From Lingula anatina (Eukaryota; Brachiopoda; Lingulata; Lingulida; Lingulidae), in assembly GCF_001039355.2 (NCBI RefSeq), contig NW_019775125.1, positions 214,124 to 278,123 on the forward strand: 64,000 bases of DNA, given 5' to 3'. Below the pieces are notes generated by a model. It worked only from the letters and a program-made list of their open reading frames with translations. It was not told the origin of the DNA and made no database searches. The position numbers and the translations under genes were made by a program. Positions within the stretch are counted from its first letter, which is position 1. Each line of letters opens with the position of its first letter. Below are positions 47,601 through 59,057 of the stretch, piece by piece.

Positions 47601-50600
47601 AGCAGTCGATTTTGCAGTGCGTAAAATGAGTCAAGCAGTCTTTTACAAAATTGTTTATCTGTGCCAGAATGGCGAGAAAAAGACAGACATTGCCAAACAG
47701 ATTATTGTGTCAAACGGAATGGTCTGCACATTTTTATAGAGACATGCCCAGTCTGATGTACCTACACAGAGGCCACGCCCAATGTATCGACATCTTACCA
47801 CCGGGGCACAAGACTTACTGTTATTCTGGATATGCTACTGCAACTGAACAAAAACCACCCAGTCCGTTCAGATTGAGGGGTAAATTGCCACCAAAGGGCG
47901 TTTTTTAAGGCAAGGCCCTCGGGGAACACCAAACTGGTTTTAGCAGGTTAGAATACCAGACGACCTCCTAGGAACCCACTGTAAACGGCAAAACATCGTC
48001 GTATTTTTATTTATTGAATTGGGGAACATGACCGTTTCTGGGTAGAACACTGAAACCGCATGGCTTTCTTTATTGAGGTCAGATTTCACCTGTACCGCTT
48101 AACTAGTCAAAACAGAGTTTACAGACATCCAGAAGAGGCCTACGACGAAGAGTGTGCCGAGTCTAAAGTGACTAGGGTCATTGTCAGCGTCAGTATCTGG
48201 AATGGATACCACATTGGTGCCAAAACACCAAAAGCAGTCATCGATGAAAACCTGAACCAGATCAAATAAGGGAACAATCTGTGAACCACTTGACTATCAT
48301 TTGATAGGGAGCACATTAGGAACAATTTAAGGTTGCAGTGTGAGAGTACCGGTTCACAAAGAGCACTTTTAATAGCAGATAACTTACAGAACCAAGGGGA
48401 TGAGAAGCTACCTTGGTAATCAAAATCGCCATATTTGAACCACATAGACAATATGTGGGTAGGCCATTACCAGCCGAATCAACGGTCTACATGTCCTACA
48501 ACACAAATTGGACAAGTTTTGACCAATGCCTGGAATTTTATTCCAGATTGAACTCTAAAAACCTATCCCAAAGAATACCTTGTCGTTTGAGAGCCCTGGT
48601 AGTAGCCAGAAAATCTCAGGCGTAACAGCAACCGTTGCTATGACTAAACACTGTCATGAGGGTCCTTTCTGGGGCGTGTAACTCTTTTACAGACGATAAT
48701 TTGGAAAATATGGAGATCCAAAATATCACTTTTAATGGTTGTTGTATGACATAGAATAGGCAATGTATTTTTGTTTGCTTCACTGGCGAATTCAATTAAT
48801 GAACTGATGTCACAATGGCATCAAAGAGATAATTAAAAATGATTAAAACACGGTTTTAATCATTATTTTCATTTACCAGTCAACAAAACAGGAAAAAACT
48901 GATAAAAATGATTTGGAAATAATATATCATATTAAATGTCAAGTCTATATAAAATATAAATATTAAATGTGCAAAGGTGGCAGTCAGCATATTTTAACCA
49001 GAACTAATGTAGCATTGCACATTGTAAACTATATGATAATTTAATATTTTAATGTATTTTTAACATCTTAGCAAACATATTTTATTTTTATTTATTTTGC
49101 AAAATAAAAAATACAGTCACAAATTCAATTAATTGACTCACAAATACTTAAAACAAAAATCCCAAAAAAATAACTTACTTATTGATGCTCCTTCCCCAAA
49201 CAGATCTTTCAACCACCATCTGATCCACCAAGATGCGGCTCGTATGATGCGCTCAATTTTAGCCATGTTTGGAACATGTACTTTCAACGCTGGGGTTATC
49301 GTAAGTTGTGCTCGGACAAACGTCTCGTCTTTCTCCAACCCACCATTGAAGTTTTTGGTCATCGGGGTCAACGAAAACTTGGGAAGGTAACACAAGAATG
49401 GTAAGAACAATACAAAAATCATCCTTGTGTGGTACGTTTCAGAGGTTACATACACCCTAATTAATCAAATTTATCAATGTTTTACAGGACATAAACTAAA
49501 TGTATGGCATGAAATTCTTGCGATATTATGGTTCTGCAAAAACTGACGTAATGAATTATTTCAAAGCATGTGCATTTTTTGTTTTCGTTCAATACCTGCT
49601 ATACATGTGCATGACTTAATGAAACAAGTCCCTTACTCGACATGAAGTAACATAAATATGTAAAAAACAACAAAACCCATATGTCACTCAAATAAGTGAA
49701 CAGAATCTTGGTGATGGGAATATTTATTTTATACCTTGTTAAAGGGTCTTTGGTTTGACTTACCTTGAGTCATGTCAGCTGTGGTATACGTACTTGTATG
49801 ACAAACATAAATATATTAATTTCAAAATGCTTTACAGCTGTCAAGTGCTAATTTGTTTACAATAAAAGTACATGGGATTGCATGAAGGTGGGACAACCCA
49901 TTGAACAATAGTGCCTATGCAGTGTACATTAACACTGTTTAACCATAACTTACTGTTGGACCAGAGAAAGACATGCCACTAGAGTCATCCCACTGGGCAG
50001 AGGCGCTGAGACTGCCTGTGCGTTCCAATGTAAGTGACACAAATCCTTTGGCCTGAAAACGAGTTTTGAACCAAGAACATTATACTCTCCAAGTCCTGCG
50101 GTAAGGCATTAACAACCAAAAGTGTTAAACGGTAAAGTGGGGGTTAAACAAGAAAAAAAAAACTGATATACTAACATACGGATAGATATATATGATCTCA
50201 TCCTCAAACAACTTACCTGAGCAGTGAACGTGTATCCCACAGTCAAATCGGCAACAACGGCAGCAGGAATGCATATACCCCAAAATATAGGTATACAGAA
50301 TGGTACGATGACTTTGTTGTCGATCGGATGGTTATACTTCGGGTTGTCAGGGCCCGATAATGTATAACTGAAATAGCAAGACAAGCTTGTTTATAGAACT
50401 AACTTCTTATTTATTCTTTTTAAGAGTTATTATCGTAAAAATGTTAATAATAAGGGGTATAAGTGTACATTTCTCTTGTTCAGATGAGCCATGATTACCC
50501 GCTAATCATGGTCTGAATGCATTTTTTTGCCAATTGACTGAAACGATGGTTAAAATTTCTTCTTCGGTTAAAAATCCGATGAAATAAAAATCGTGTATTA

Positions 50601-53600
50601 GCATAAGCTCAGTGGGTCTCCACACCACCAAGACAACCGTCATACTCCTCGGTACACGGAATAAAAGTATCTAATTTTTTGAAATTGGTGCCAATATTGT
50701 GAAGAAGGTAAGAATATGACGTGTGTTGTGATAATGTCTTAATTATATGATTCACAACAAAAGGTGCGCTACAGCCAGTAGGTATCAAACCACTCTTCAC
50801 AGAAAAAATACCTTTACCGTCTACCGTTCAACCCTAAGCAGCTCCCACTTACGTCATGCGGAAAGCTCAATTGCAAATAGTTTCACTTTAAGTAAAAATT
50901 ACTGGATAAAACGCAGCTCAGTTATATGATGATTGCCTTTCATCACACGGTTCTTGTAGAGATGATCCAGTGCTATGACAGTGAACACCCGTGTACATAT
51001 CGCCAGCTGTTATCCTTCAATGCCAAATTTGATAGTCTCTTACCTGCATGCAATGTCAAGTCTCAACGTTAAAGTTAACGTCAAAGAGGCAGAGACTGCA
51101 GCACGGACCCTTTTAATAAAAGGAGCAGACCACTTCGTAGTCAGACTGGTAGTCAATGATGCCTTAAACGTCGCTGCGGCAGTCGCAGTAAACTTCCCGC
51201 AGGGAAACTGAAACGTTTGTAAAAAATCATTGGCTATAAACGATGTGGATTTTTTTCAAAATTTACATGAAGCTACTTTTACACATTGTGTTCAAGAAAA
51301 ATAATTGGACAAATAATAATGCTGACTTTGTAATTCAACCTCTATAACTGTAAAAACAAAATGTACGCCCTTTCCAACAATATTTAACTACATCCTGTAC
51401 AGTTTTAGTACATGCATATTTTCTCCGTGGCTTTTCACCTTGATTTGTCCCAGAGTAGCTGAAAAGACTTTGGTGAAATCAGCGGGTGTAAAGGTGTAGG
51501 TCCCTCTTTTTACTCGGTTACCCTTTGCTGTTGGAAGGTTGGAGCTGGCTAATATTGTTTCATTGTTGCCAATTTCCAAAATGGGCGTCACTTCACAAAC
51601 AGTATAGATACCCGATACGTTGCATCTGATTGCCTGTAAAACGTTTCCGTATCTTGGAATAATGTACTTAGAAATAGAACGTAGAAACAATTTATGGAAA
51701 TGCTTAAAATACAAGAAAACATGTATGCACATATTTGGTAAAAAAATATTGTTTTCCAAAATTTTAAATGGATAAAACAATATCCATATTTCACAATAAA
51801 TGCATTGTAAATAACTCAAAGAAATACAATAGATTACATTTTGCCCCCAAAACGGCGGTTATCACAATCATTTTGGAATTTGTGCTTGCTATGACATCAC
51901 GTGACCTCCATGGCTACACTCTGTAATAATCTCTTAAGAGATTATTACAAAGTGTACCCCTTAAGAGATTATTACAAAAATCTTTAAGCAAAAACTCAAT
52001 CATCTGTATAATATGTCTGTATATATTTGATGTTTCCCCAGCGGGCAAATTATGTTGTTTTAATGTTGAAACAACGTTGAACCATAACGTTGAGAAGACA
52101 TTGGATTAACATTGGATTTGAAAGTTATGTCATCCTCAGATAACAACGTTGTATCAACGTCAGAAAACAATGTTATATCAACCCCATTGTTTTCAACGTT
52201 GATCCAACGCGATTATGCCTGCTGGGTTCCCTACTATTTAACGTATTAATACGATACATATAATATACCTTTGCAGCATATGCGCCAGATGGCCTTCCGG
52301 CAATGATGTCACCGTTATTGACGGCAGCTGATTGATTATTTACGTGAAGTCCTGGCATCCCGTCACCGCCTTGACAAAACATTGCAGATTCTGGCATGTC
52401 GATATCGGTGACACTAGAACAAAACCATTTATTTCCTTTGCGTGAGAATTTAAGGAAGCCAAACATATTTTTGCTGTGGTGTTTATATTCATCAGGAAAA
52501 GCTTCGACCAACCCTATACAATACTTGAAAACAGAATGTAAAGTTGTGCTTTGCTCTTCACATATTTTGGTAGATTTTGTCAAACTAATTTAGCACTTTA
52601 TAACTAAGCGCCTTATGCTGTAAGTAAGCAGTTTCATTACCTATGGCTTTTCAATATACGAATAAAGTTCCAATTGCCATTAGCTATAGAAAAATTAACT
52701 GAGATTTACCAGGGATGAAAAAAACTTCATCTGCATGGAAATGAGGACTTTGAAAGGTATTACAACATTATTTCACAGTCCGTAACAAAATAAAACCTCA
52801 CGTGAGTTCTATTGCATTTTCCTCCAGGTCTCCACAAAATAGTAGATCGGAATGCACAAAGAAGTTCCCACCTATTTGGTCGATGTTGGTCACAGTTTCC
52901 AGAAATCCCCTGCTTTCAGAGCCCACCAAGATGTCACCCTCACTAGCACCTTGACTCTGGTCACTTGGTATCACAAGATAGTACGTCACGTGCTCATTGC
53001 CCTCACTGTCACTGTACCTGTGGCCAGCGCACTTCCACACGTTCTGTCCTAGAATTAATAAGCTAGCTCTGTTTTTAATTGAAAGTTATGTCACAATGTT
53101 TACAATCCCCAAATAAATGGAAGGACCCGAAAAAGCCATATTTTAAACGTCTTTGGTTAAACAACTGTCTTTATGTTATCATTTTCAGTAATTATGAATA
53201 AAATCGAAGTTCATGGTTAACTTGAAGGCAATGAACCTTTATCTTTTCATAAGCCTAAAATATGACGTTTTCAAACAAGGCTTGACACAGGTATGTATAC
53301 ACACCCAGGATATAAGTAAACAGTGCTTTCATTAAGAATTAAGGATTTATAAACAAAATCCCTCTGCCGTTATCTTAATAACCTTTACATGTAGTTTTCA
53401 GTAAACTCTAAAATGCAAATTGCACAAGGCATATTACCCGTAAAAACCAGCACTTTTTCTCCTTCCGGTACAAAGTTGTGAGCTCCAACACCTGGAACAG
53501 TTCCGCTCAGTTCAGGGGATTCTGACACGTTGACAGCTGATCCACTGAGAGTGAAGTTATCATTTGAAAATGTATAGTTGATCAGAGATTCCACAAGGTT

Positions 53601-54476
53601 AGGATCTGGTATAAATTCTTCTGCCTCGGGTCTCGTTACTCTCTCTATAGTTTGTGTTTCTTGGGATTCGTTCATGTATTCAAAGATGTCCTCCAGTTCC
53701 GCAACAGAGGCTAACATAAAAAGGTAGTTGCCTGAAAACAAATAACCTAAAACCTTAGAAAAACACTCAGAGAGACTGCCTCCAAGGAAATTTAAATCTC
53801 ATTATTATAAGTACTATTTACTAATCTATCAGCTAAATCCCTTATAACAGTATCAAAACTGTATCATTTATAACAGTATACAATTTGATTTACTTATCCA
53901 TAAACGGATACTTAACCTTTTAATTAATAACTACTTAATAAGCAAGCAAATACCAGAGCCTATTGAACAATGTTACTTACAAACTTTATTTGATAACTGA
54001 TAATATTTAATTATATAGTCATGGATGGCCACTTTTGGTCACTTTTAAACTAGGCTATATAATGACCTATCCTGAAATTTTCGTCAAAATTCAAAACTTT
54101 TCCAGTTAGGGAAATGTCAAACAAACAAACAGACATGCAAATGTGTAACTTACCAATTTCATGTATGGTGTTAATTTTATGCATCAACCCCCCAGCCTGT
54201 CTGCTACTTATGGTGTTGTTCACTTCAACTTGGCCCATGCCGTACGGGTATACAAGTAGCCACGTGCTACTGTCATAGATGTCGCTTGTGTCGCACGAGT
54301 ACAGGGTCACGATCGCAGGGTCTATTACCTTGACCCCTGGCTTTAAACCCCCACCTTGCGCTGAGATGCTGATCAGTAGGGCGTGAAATACCTAAAGTGT
54401 ATCACCAGTTACCACGTATATTTATGGTGCACGGGTAAATATCGACTTGCGATGAGCCATATCCTATATAACGGTG

Positions 54477-54546
<70 letters not shown>

Positions 54547-57496
54547 CAATAATAAAACGAACTAGCCAATATAACATCACTGATTAGCCTTAATTTGTCT
54601 GAACTGCATTATGTTGCTAAATATTTGCATGTTTATGATACATGAGTTCACGAAAATGACCCCCAATTTTCATAACTTAAAGTATCTCTATTTATATTCC
54701 ATGTTTTCCGAAGTCGTTTTTTTTTAAACCACAAGCGGTGCTCAAAATACTCGGTTAGTTCCTCATGAACTCTTTATCCCTGGGTGCCACAGGGCTATTC
54801 AGATTCAACATATTTTTCAGCATCGGATTCAGCCGCCTTAACAACCCTCAGGTTTATGTCTCTTTATAATTAATGGAGTCCGTGCAAAGTACCAGCTTTC
54901 ACCATTGTACATCCCCTAAATTAGCATATTTTATGTAAATTACTCTTGAAAGTGCAATCCGTTGGAAAAATACGTTATTCCAAAGTCTAGATCTCTTTTG
55001 GATTTCCTTCGTGCGCGTAATTCACTTACAGTCGGCTGTTTCACAATCAGGGTGAACAATTAAATGTGGTTAATGTTACAAGTGTCTGATAAATCAACAA
55101 TTTATGATTGGAGATTGCTGATAGTTATCAAAGACACTGTTCATAGGAGCAAAATAAAAACGAATTATAATAATCGGATTACAATTTACAAAAATATAGC
55201 CAATTATGTGTTCAAAAAGTACCTATTTTTAGCTGTTACGGTGGGTCATTTGCAATTAAGGTCATAAAGATGATACGCTAGCTCTTCATGTCAATGATTT
55301 ATGGTGAATATGATATTGGTATATAATTCCCACAGCATCTGTCTTCTCTTCTAGCAGGGGATCCAAAGATATGTTCTGAGAAAAAAAAATATTTTAACCA
55401 TTTTGCAGAAACGGGCTTTGATACACATTTCACTTATTTTTGTTAATGCAATGAAAAACATATTTGATAAAGCCAAATATTACTTTGAAATCTCCTACGT
55501 GATAATAAGATGAATTTTCCATGTTATGACTTAAACATAATAAAGGAGTTGTGCATATGTAACCATTATTATTAATGCTGTGGTATTTATAATCATGAGC
55601 CCCTTGGTGTCTCCTACTTTTTGTAGTGTCCGTACCCCCCCCCCCATCTGTTTTATTTAGGAATCACAGCATATTCTGTCTGATTTTATTATTCTTTAAT
55701 GTCTACACTGACATTTAATTTGCAGGAAGTAATAGCACATAACCCCTTATTATGAAAAGATATGCAAGAATTTGGTGCCAAATGTAGTGTCCGTACCTCC
55801 ACTGTAGTGTCCGTACCCCCAAGTTATACATTAACCATTGGATAACTGGCTACTTATCAATGATGATAAAACATCAAAATATGGTACAAAATATTGTTTT
55901 AGACTATATAAAATGCATTCATGTCTTGTGATGTTTAGAAAAAAACATTGTATATAAATATATATTCGATAAAGTGATACTGATTAATTAGAGTCAGGCA
56001 AGAGATTTTGCAAAGAAATAATATCAGTAAAGATGCTACTCCTTGTATTCAAAATGAACAATATTGGTTTGAATATATTGCCAAATATAGCTTATTGCAA
56101 AATAATAAACTGTATATGGATTAATATTCTATGGATTAATGTATATGATATATTTTGAGGCGGTACGAACACTTCAATACATGCATAATTAACAGTACAT
56201 TTATTATACTATCAGTGAATGAAGTATCAAATATGGATGACAATAAACAAGCCAAATAGGAAAAGAAAAAGGGATCCTGAAAATTTTACTTTCAGCAAAA
56301 AATAATTTGAAAAAAAGTCAAAAAGCTAATATCCGTTAAGATAATCTTGCTGAAGCACGTAAGGAAGACGTTATACGTTGAGTGAACGTAACATAGAAGA
56401 GAAGCAAAAAAATGAAGAATCATCCTAGGCTGGCCCAGCAAGAAAGACTAAAGTAAAGGGAAGAAATTAGGGCATTCTGACAGAGAGTTAAGGAGAAGCA
56501 GAAACCCAACAACCCTGAAAACAGTAGAACAAGAGGTGCAAATTAACAAGAGATGAAATAGAAGAAAAGACTCCAAAAACAGGAATCAAGACTGAAACAA
56601 ACAAACATAAAAAAAAAAATTGAATAAATAAAAAATGTCAAGCAACAGAAAGAAAAGTTAAAATTAGTTAAAAAAAGTCTGGTGAATGAAAGTCAAACTG
56701 AATGACACACAACCAAGCTCCAGCATCCACTGAAAAACGTGCTGTGGTGTTTCTCTAAAAAACTCTTTGATTAATACATGTACTTGTATCCTTTTGGTTA
56801 AAGTACTGCTGTTATATCTTTAGTTTGATTTTTTTTTTAGAATTTTGGCAAAAATAACTGGTAAACAATATGACATTTCAGTTACAAAAGCATCAGTTAC
56901 TTGAATGTGTAGTTTTCGTACTCCCAGATAATAGTCTAAGGGGCGTTCTGTTAATTTGAGCGTAGCACAATATTGTGCTCTAAAAATTGTAGATATCATG
57001 CATAGATGTTATTCTTTTTATCTGTTACAAAATTAAACAAATGCATCAGAGTTCATTTTTCTCTTAATGTGACCCCTATTTTGTACCCCTGATTGTGAAA
57101 CAGCCGAGTACATACCAGAATATATTGTTGCGTTGATTGCTTTGTCTATTTTCCATATCGGACATACAATACAGGGTCTTCCCAATTATCCCTGTATACA
57201 ATTCAACCACATGTCTACTCGTTTTAATGTACGTAATGCCTCAGGAGAACATGCGTGTTTCCAGAATTAGCGCCTATCTCTTTTTTTATTTCAAAACGAT
57301 CAACGCTACATGCATATGTTTAAAAGTTCATCTTAACTTAAACGTATTTTTAAATATTTTCATAGTACCAGATATTTTGTTTAATCTTAAAGCTGATTTA
57401 GAATTTCATTCTTATTCTTATCCTCATTTGTTGGATTTTAATACTGATAATTTATATATTGTACAATCCAGCCATTTTAGTTGCAAATAAACATTA

Positions 57497-57537
<41 letters not shown>

Positions 57538-58664
57538 TGGACCATCTTTTTAAAACAAGTTACATTGTAAGCAATTCTGATATAATATTCGTATTTTTCA
57601 AAAATGTTTATTTTGCATTCAGAGTTTTATTTCTTATGACCATTGGTTATAAAGTGGCACTAGTTTACAACAAGCTCTAGTTTAGTTTCCCGAGTTAGTG
57701 CCTAACGACAGTTTTACGCGATGAAAAAATGTTCCATAACAATTGCACTTATCCCTAGAATGATTTAAACGTCATTGTATGTAATTTATTGAAAGTTATG
57801 CAGTAACTATGTTTACTGGCAGAGTTCAACTTGATTTAATTATCCGTGTTTCATAAGGGTTTTGAAGTAAAGTCCTTTTTTGTTTAAATTCCCCACTGAA
57901 CGCCCCGAAACCTAACTCTGAACTTTTGTGATACATATATCACAATTTCAGTAATGTGCTTTTTTTATTATCAAACATTGTCTTAAAACATTTTACAAAG
58001 GACCCATCACATCCATGGCACATAAGCGTAGATTACTTTTGCGACAAGCGCCGCAAGATTTACTCGTATACGATGTCCGTACAATTTTTGACACCGTAAG
58101 TATCTGCGAGCTTCGGCCATTAGCTTTACATTACGTGCCATTTCTACGACATGACCCCATGGCCACGTAGGGGAAAATTGGTGGTCGGTTCAATAGTGAT
58201 CGCGCGGAGATCCCTGTGTATAACTAAATATAATTGCCACACGATCGATACATTGACGGTGAAGCCCCCTAAGCACCATTGGGGTCAGAGTAAAAAAAAT
58301 CAAAACTTTAAAGTTATACGAATGAACTACTCTAAAATTGTAATATCTTCACTATTCTTGTGCCTCTTGAAACCACCACAGGTGAAAGGGATAGAGACCA
58401 ACAACAGGTTCAACCATTTACCGCAAGTCCTCCGAACAATGCCTTTGCGGGTACTGCGATGCCGTCTACAACAATGCTACGGCCTACGGAATAATTTCTT
58501 TTTCATTTTTCAAAAAATTAGCTTGACAAATCTTAAAATTCTACAAAAGCATTGAATCCAATCGCTTCTCTAAAGTAATCTAGGCTTAAGTGTATTTTAA
58601 TTTCTATTTGACTTACCCATAGATAGGAAAGCATCTTTCGGTGTTTGCAAGTGATGGCGATCAT
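42901..58664 (-). CDS. gene B: secreted protein with Thr/Pro repeat and C-terminal VWD domain (15 coding exons, 1003 aa)
   Basis: Exons, 5' to 3' on the minus strand: 58664-58617, 54391-54154, 53731-53438, 53048-52802, 52413-52269, 51633-51439, 51207-51044, 50367-50217, 50052-49954, 49377-49179, 47423-47195, 46568-46058, 45396-45271, 45030-44687 and 42922-42901 (stop TAG). They sum to 3012 nt with no internal stop. All introns are GT-AG, with phases identical to gene A. Exon lengths equal those of A for exons 1, 4, 5, 7, 9 and 13. Signal peptide: MIAITCKHRKMLSYLW (exon 1) joined to VFHALLISISAQ (exon 2). The unrecognised beta-rich region occupies about residues 30-665 and has a conserved WWIRWWL motif. 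The Thr/Pro repeat follows, and the VWD domain starts at GDPHLITFDG (about 810). The end is SPICKTT. Probably extracellular; function unknown. The main uncertainty is the 5' end. Confidence 0.87.
42923..44686 (-). other. last intron of gene B, enlarged by a LINE
   Basis: The intron is 1764 bp, against 325 bp in gene A. The LINE plus its (ATT)n tail (about 1.44 kb) accounts for the difference. It also has (CT)n and (TA)n tracts at 43060-43132. Confidence 0.75.
43187..44628 (+). pseudogene. 5'-truncated LINE reverse transcriptase with (ATT)n tail
   Basis: The plus strand encodes RT blocks in order: LTPVLSKVFES-like, RTQFGVVKGSSTTHAV, a LFLDF/AFDLIDHN region, then RWVQSFLSNRSQRVKY, HPHGGVPQGTLLGPLLFAIM and the catalytic YVDDTTVY. 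These are followed by MKLNAKKTKTM, FKLLGIHIS and YACPVWHPGL. A 1-bp deletion near 43420 and a second frameshift near 44205 disrupt the frame. The catalytic YVDD is intact. The 3' end runs into (ATT)n at 44573-44626. The 5' end is missing, the usual result of incomplete reverse transcription. Jockey/CR1/L2-like; clade uncertain. It lies antisense to gene B. Confidence 0.88.
44687..46568 (-). CDS. gene B exons 12-14: Thr/Pro repeat linker and VWD domain
   Basis: Exon 12 (46568-46058, 511 nt) encodes KCLEWNPFPPCVGTTTP and then about ten 9-residue units of the type TDITNTTTP. These are rich in N-linked sequons and in O-glycosylation-type Thr. Then comes VDGPPSTASSILE and the start of the VWD domain (GDPHLITFDGAW, LTGLCPIYK). 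Exon 13 (45396-45271) ends HLSHEGIVT-like. Exon 14 (45030-44687) has LPYWDG, PWTYRGKLCGLAQNFNGDPS and CDGQD. The CGLCGN motif reads CGLAQN, as in gene A. Confidence 0.88.
47055..47165 (-). pseudogene. partial duplicate of exon 11 of gene B (pseudo-exon)
   Basis: On the minus strand it encodes VYIRVPLTKFVKTYKLF, then KGNHFDGR and a GTGAGC donor. This parallels LYIRVPLTNLEKHWNLF and GNQFDKR of the true exon 11 (47423-47195). The front part is deleted. With the phase left by exon 11, no AG upstream gives an open frame, so it is unlikely to be spliced in. It sits in intron 11, right after exon 11. Confidence 0.7.
47526..48946 (+). mobile_element. Tc1-like transposon (copy 3) in intron 10 of gene B
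   Basis: TA is followed by the terminal repeat CAGACTTGACATTTAATATG at the left; its inverse is at the right, with the last base changed. Decayed transposase pieces lie at 48060-48269 (EVRFHLYRL, PEEAYDEECA, KAVIDENLNQIK). The intron is about 1.75 kb, against 0.43 kb in gene A; this insertion explains most of the difference. Confidence 0.9.
51880..51990. mobile_element. MITE fragment in intron 5 of gene B
   Basis: It contains CACGTGACCTCCATGGCTAC and then the palindrome AATCTCTTAAGAGATT, repeated once more. This is the reverse orientation of the related element at 14697-15060. Confidence 0.5.
52037..52226. mobile_element. 190-bp ACGTTG-rich MITE in intron 5 of gene B
   Basis: The ends are CCCAGCGGGCA and, inverted, TGCCTGCTGGG. 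The interior repeats AACGTTG-type words (AACAACGTTGAACC, AACAACGTTGTATCAACGT, TTCAACGTTGATCCAACG). TTC directly flanks both ends and may be a short target duplication. Superfamily unknown. Confidence 0.7.
53438..53731 (-). CDS. gene B exon 3
   Basis: 294 nt, phase 1 at both ends. It encodes GNYLFMLASVAELEDIF, then a single SNDNFTLSGSAVNV unit, which is duplicated in gene A. Confidence 0.9.
54478..54543. repeat. (TA)n microsatellite, intron 1 of gene B
   Basis: A continuous TA tract of about 65 bp. Confidence 0.95.
55031..57108. mobile_element. 2.08-kb TIR element with TACA target duplication, intron 1 of gene B
   Basis: The left end is GTCGGCTGTTTCACAATCAG; the right end is the reverse complement of CTCGGCTGTTTCACAATCAG. 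Both are flanked by TACA (55027-55030 and 57109-57112). Inside, GTAGTGTCCGTACC occurs at 55624, 55791 and 55805, with variants at about 56160 (inverted) and 56912. The stretch 56240-56720 looks like a decayed Lys/Glu-rich coding region (e.g. LAEARKEDVIR, HPRLAQQERL) with many stops. I cannot assign a superfamily. Confidence 0.7.
57113..58616. other. rest of intron 1 of gene B, with (ATT)n tract
   Basis: A (TTA)n microsatellite lies at 57497-57535. Otherwise AT-rich sequence with no recognised repeat or exon. Confidence 0.55.
58617..58664 (-). CDS. gene B exon 1 (start codon and signal peptide)
   Basis: Sixteen codons, MIAITCKHRKMLSYLW, are preceded in frame by TAG and end in a GTAAGT donor with phase 0. 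Exon 2 continues with VFHALLISISAQ. An internal ATG at codon 11 (MLSYLW) is an alternative start, but the 16-codon length is shared with gene A. Confidence 0.8.
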
Positions 58665-58860
58665 CTAAATTATTTAACAAGTTGATACGGGGCTCCTTCT
58701 TGTAGCATTAATTCTGCAAAACTAAGTTGCACAAATACTACGTTCAAGTATCTACGTGTCTTTATAATGCATATTAGTGTCTGTCAAGAGAAGTCAACAA
58801 CAAGGTGCCGATTGTGTACCCTTGAGGGTGACAAAAACTCGAGGCTATTTCCCCATAGAT
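58665..58860 (-). promoter_or_regulatory. candidate promoter and 5' UTR of gene B
   Basis: It aligns with the region upstream of gene A exon 1. A TATAAAG at 58760-58766 (minus strand) lies about 100 bp above the ATG, followed by GACACGTAGATACTTGAACG. The equivalent in gene A is CATAAAG. Confidence 0.55.
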
Positions 58861-59057
58861 TGTTATGCGACTGCCACCTATCCGCTCTTTACTTGATGCC
58901 CTGCACGCTTTGCTGCACTTGTTTAATTATGTAGGCTGCTTTGAAACAAATTTATTACTAGAAATTTGCAGGAGGTGCAGTTTCGCTGTCCTGGAGAAAA
59001 CTTTTCGCATGTGGAATTTAATGTGTTTCGTTTTAAAACCGGCTACATGTACTTATA

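Noticed and set aside
50975-51211. 78-codon plus-strand frame
   Set aside because: It is the antisense shadow of exon 7 of gene B (51207-51044), which is supported by length, phase and similarity to gene A.
57137-57490. 117-codon plus-strand frame in intron 1 of gene B ending at an (ATT)n tract
   Set aside because: The (ATT)n tail suggested a LINE, but the translation shows no RT, endonuclease or other recognisable motif.
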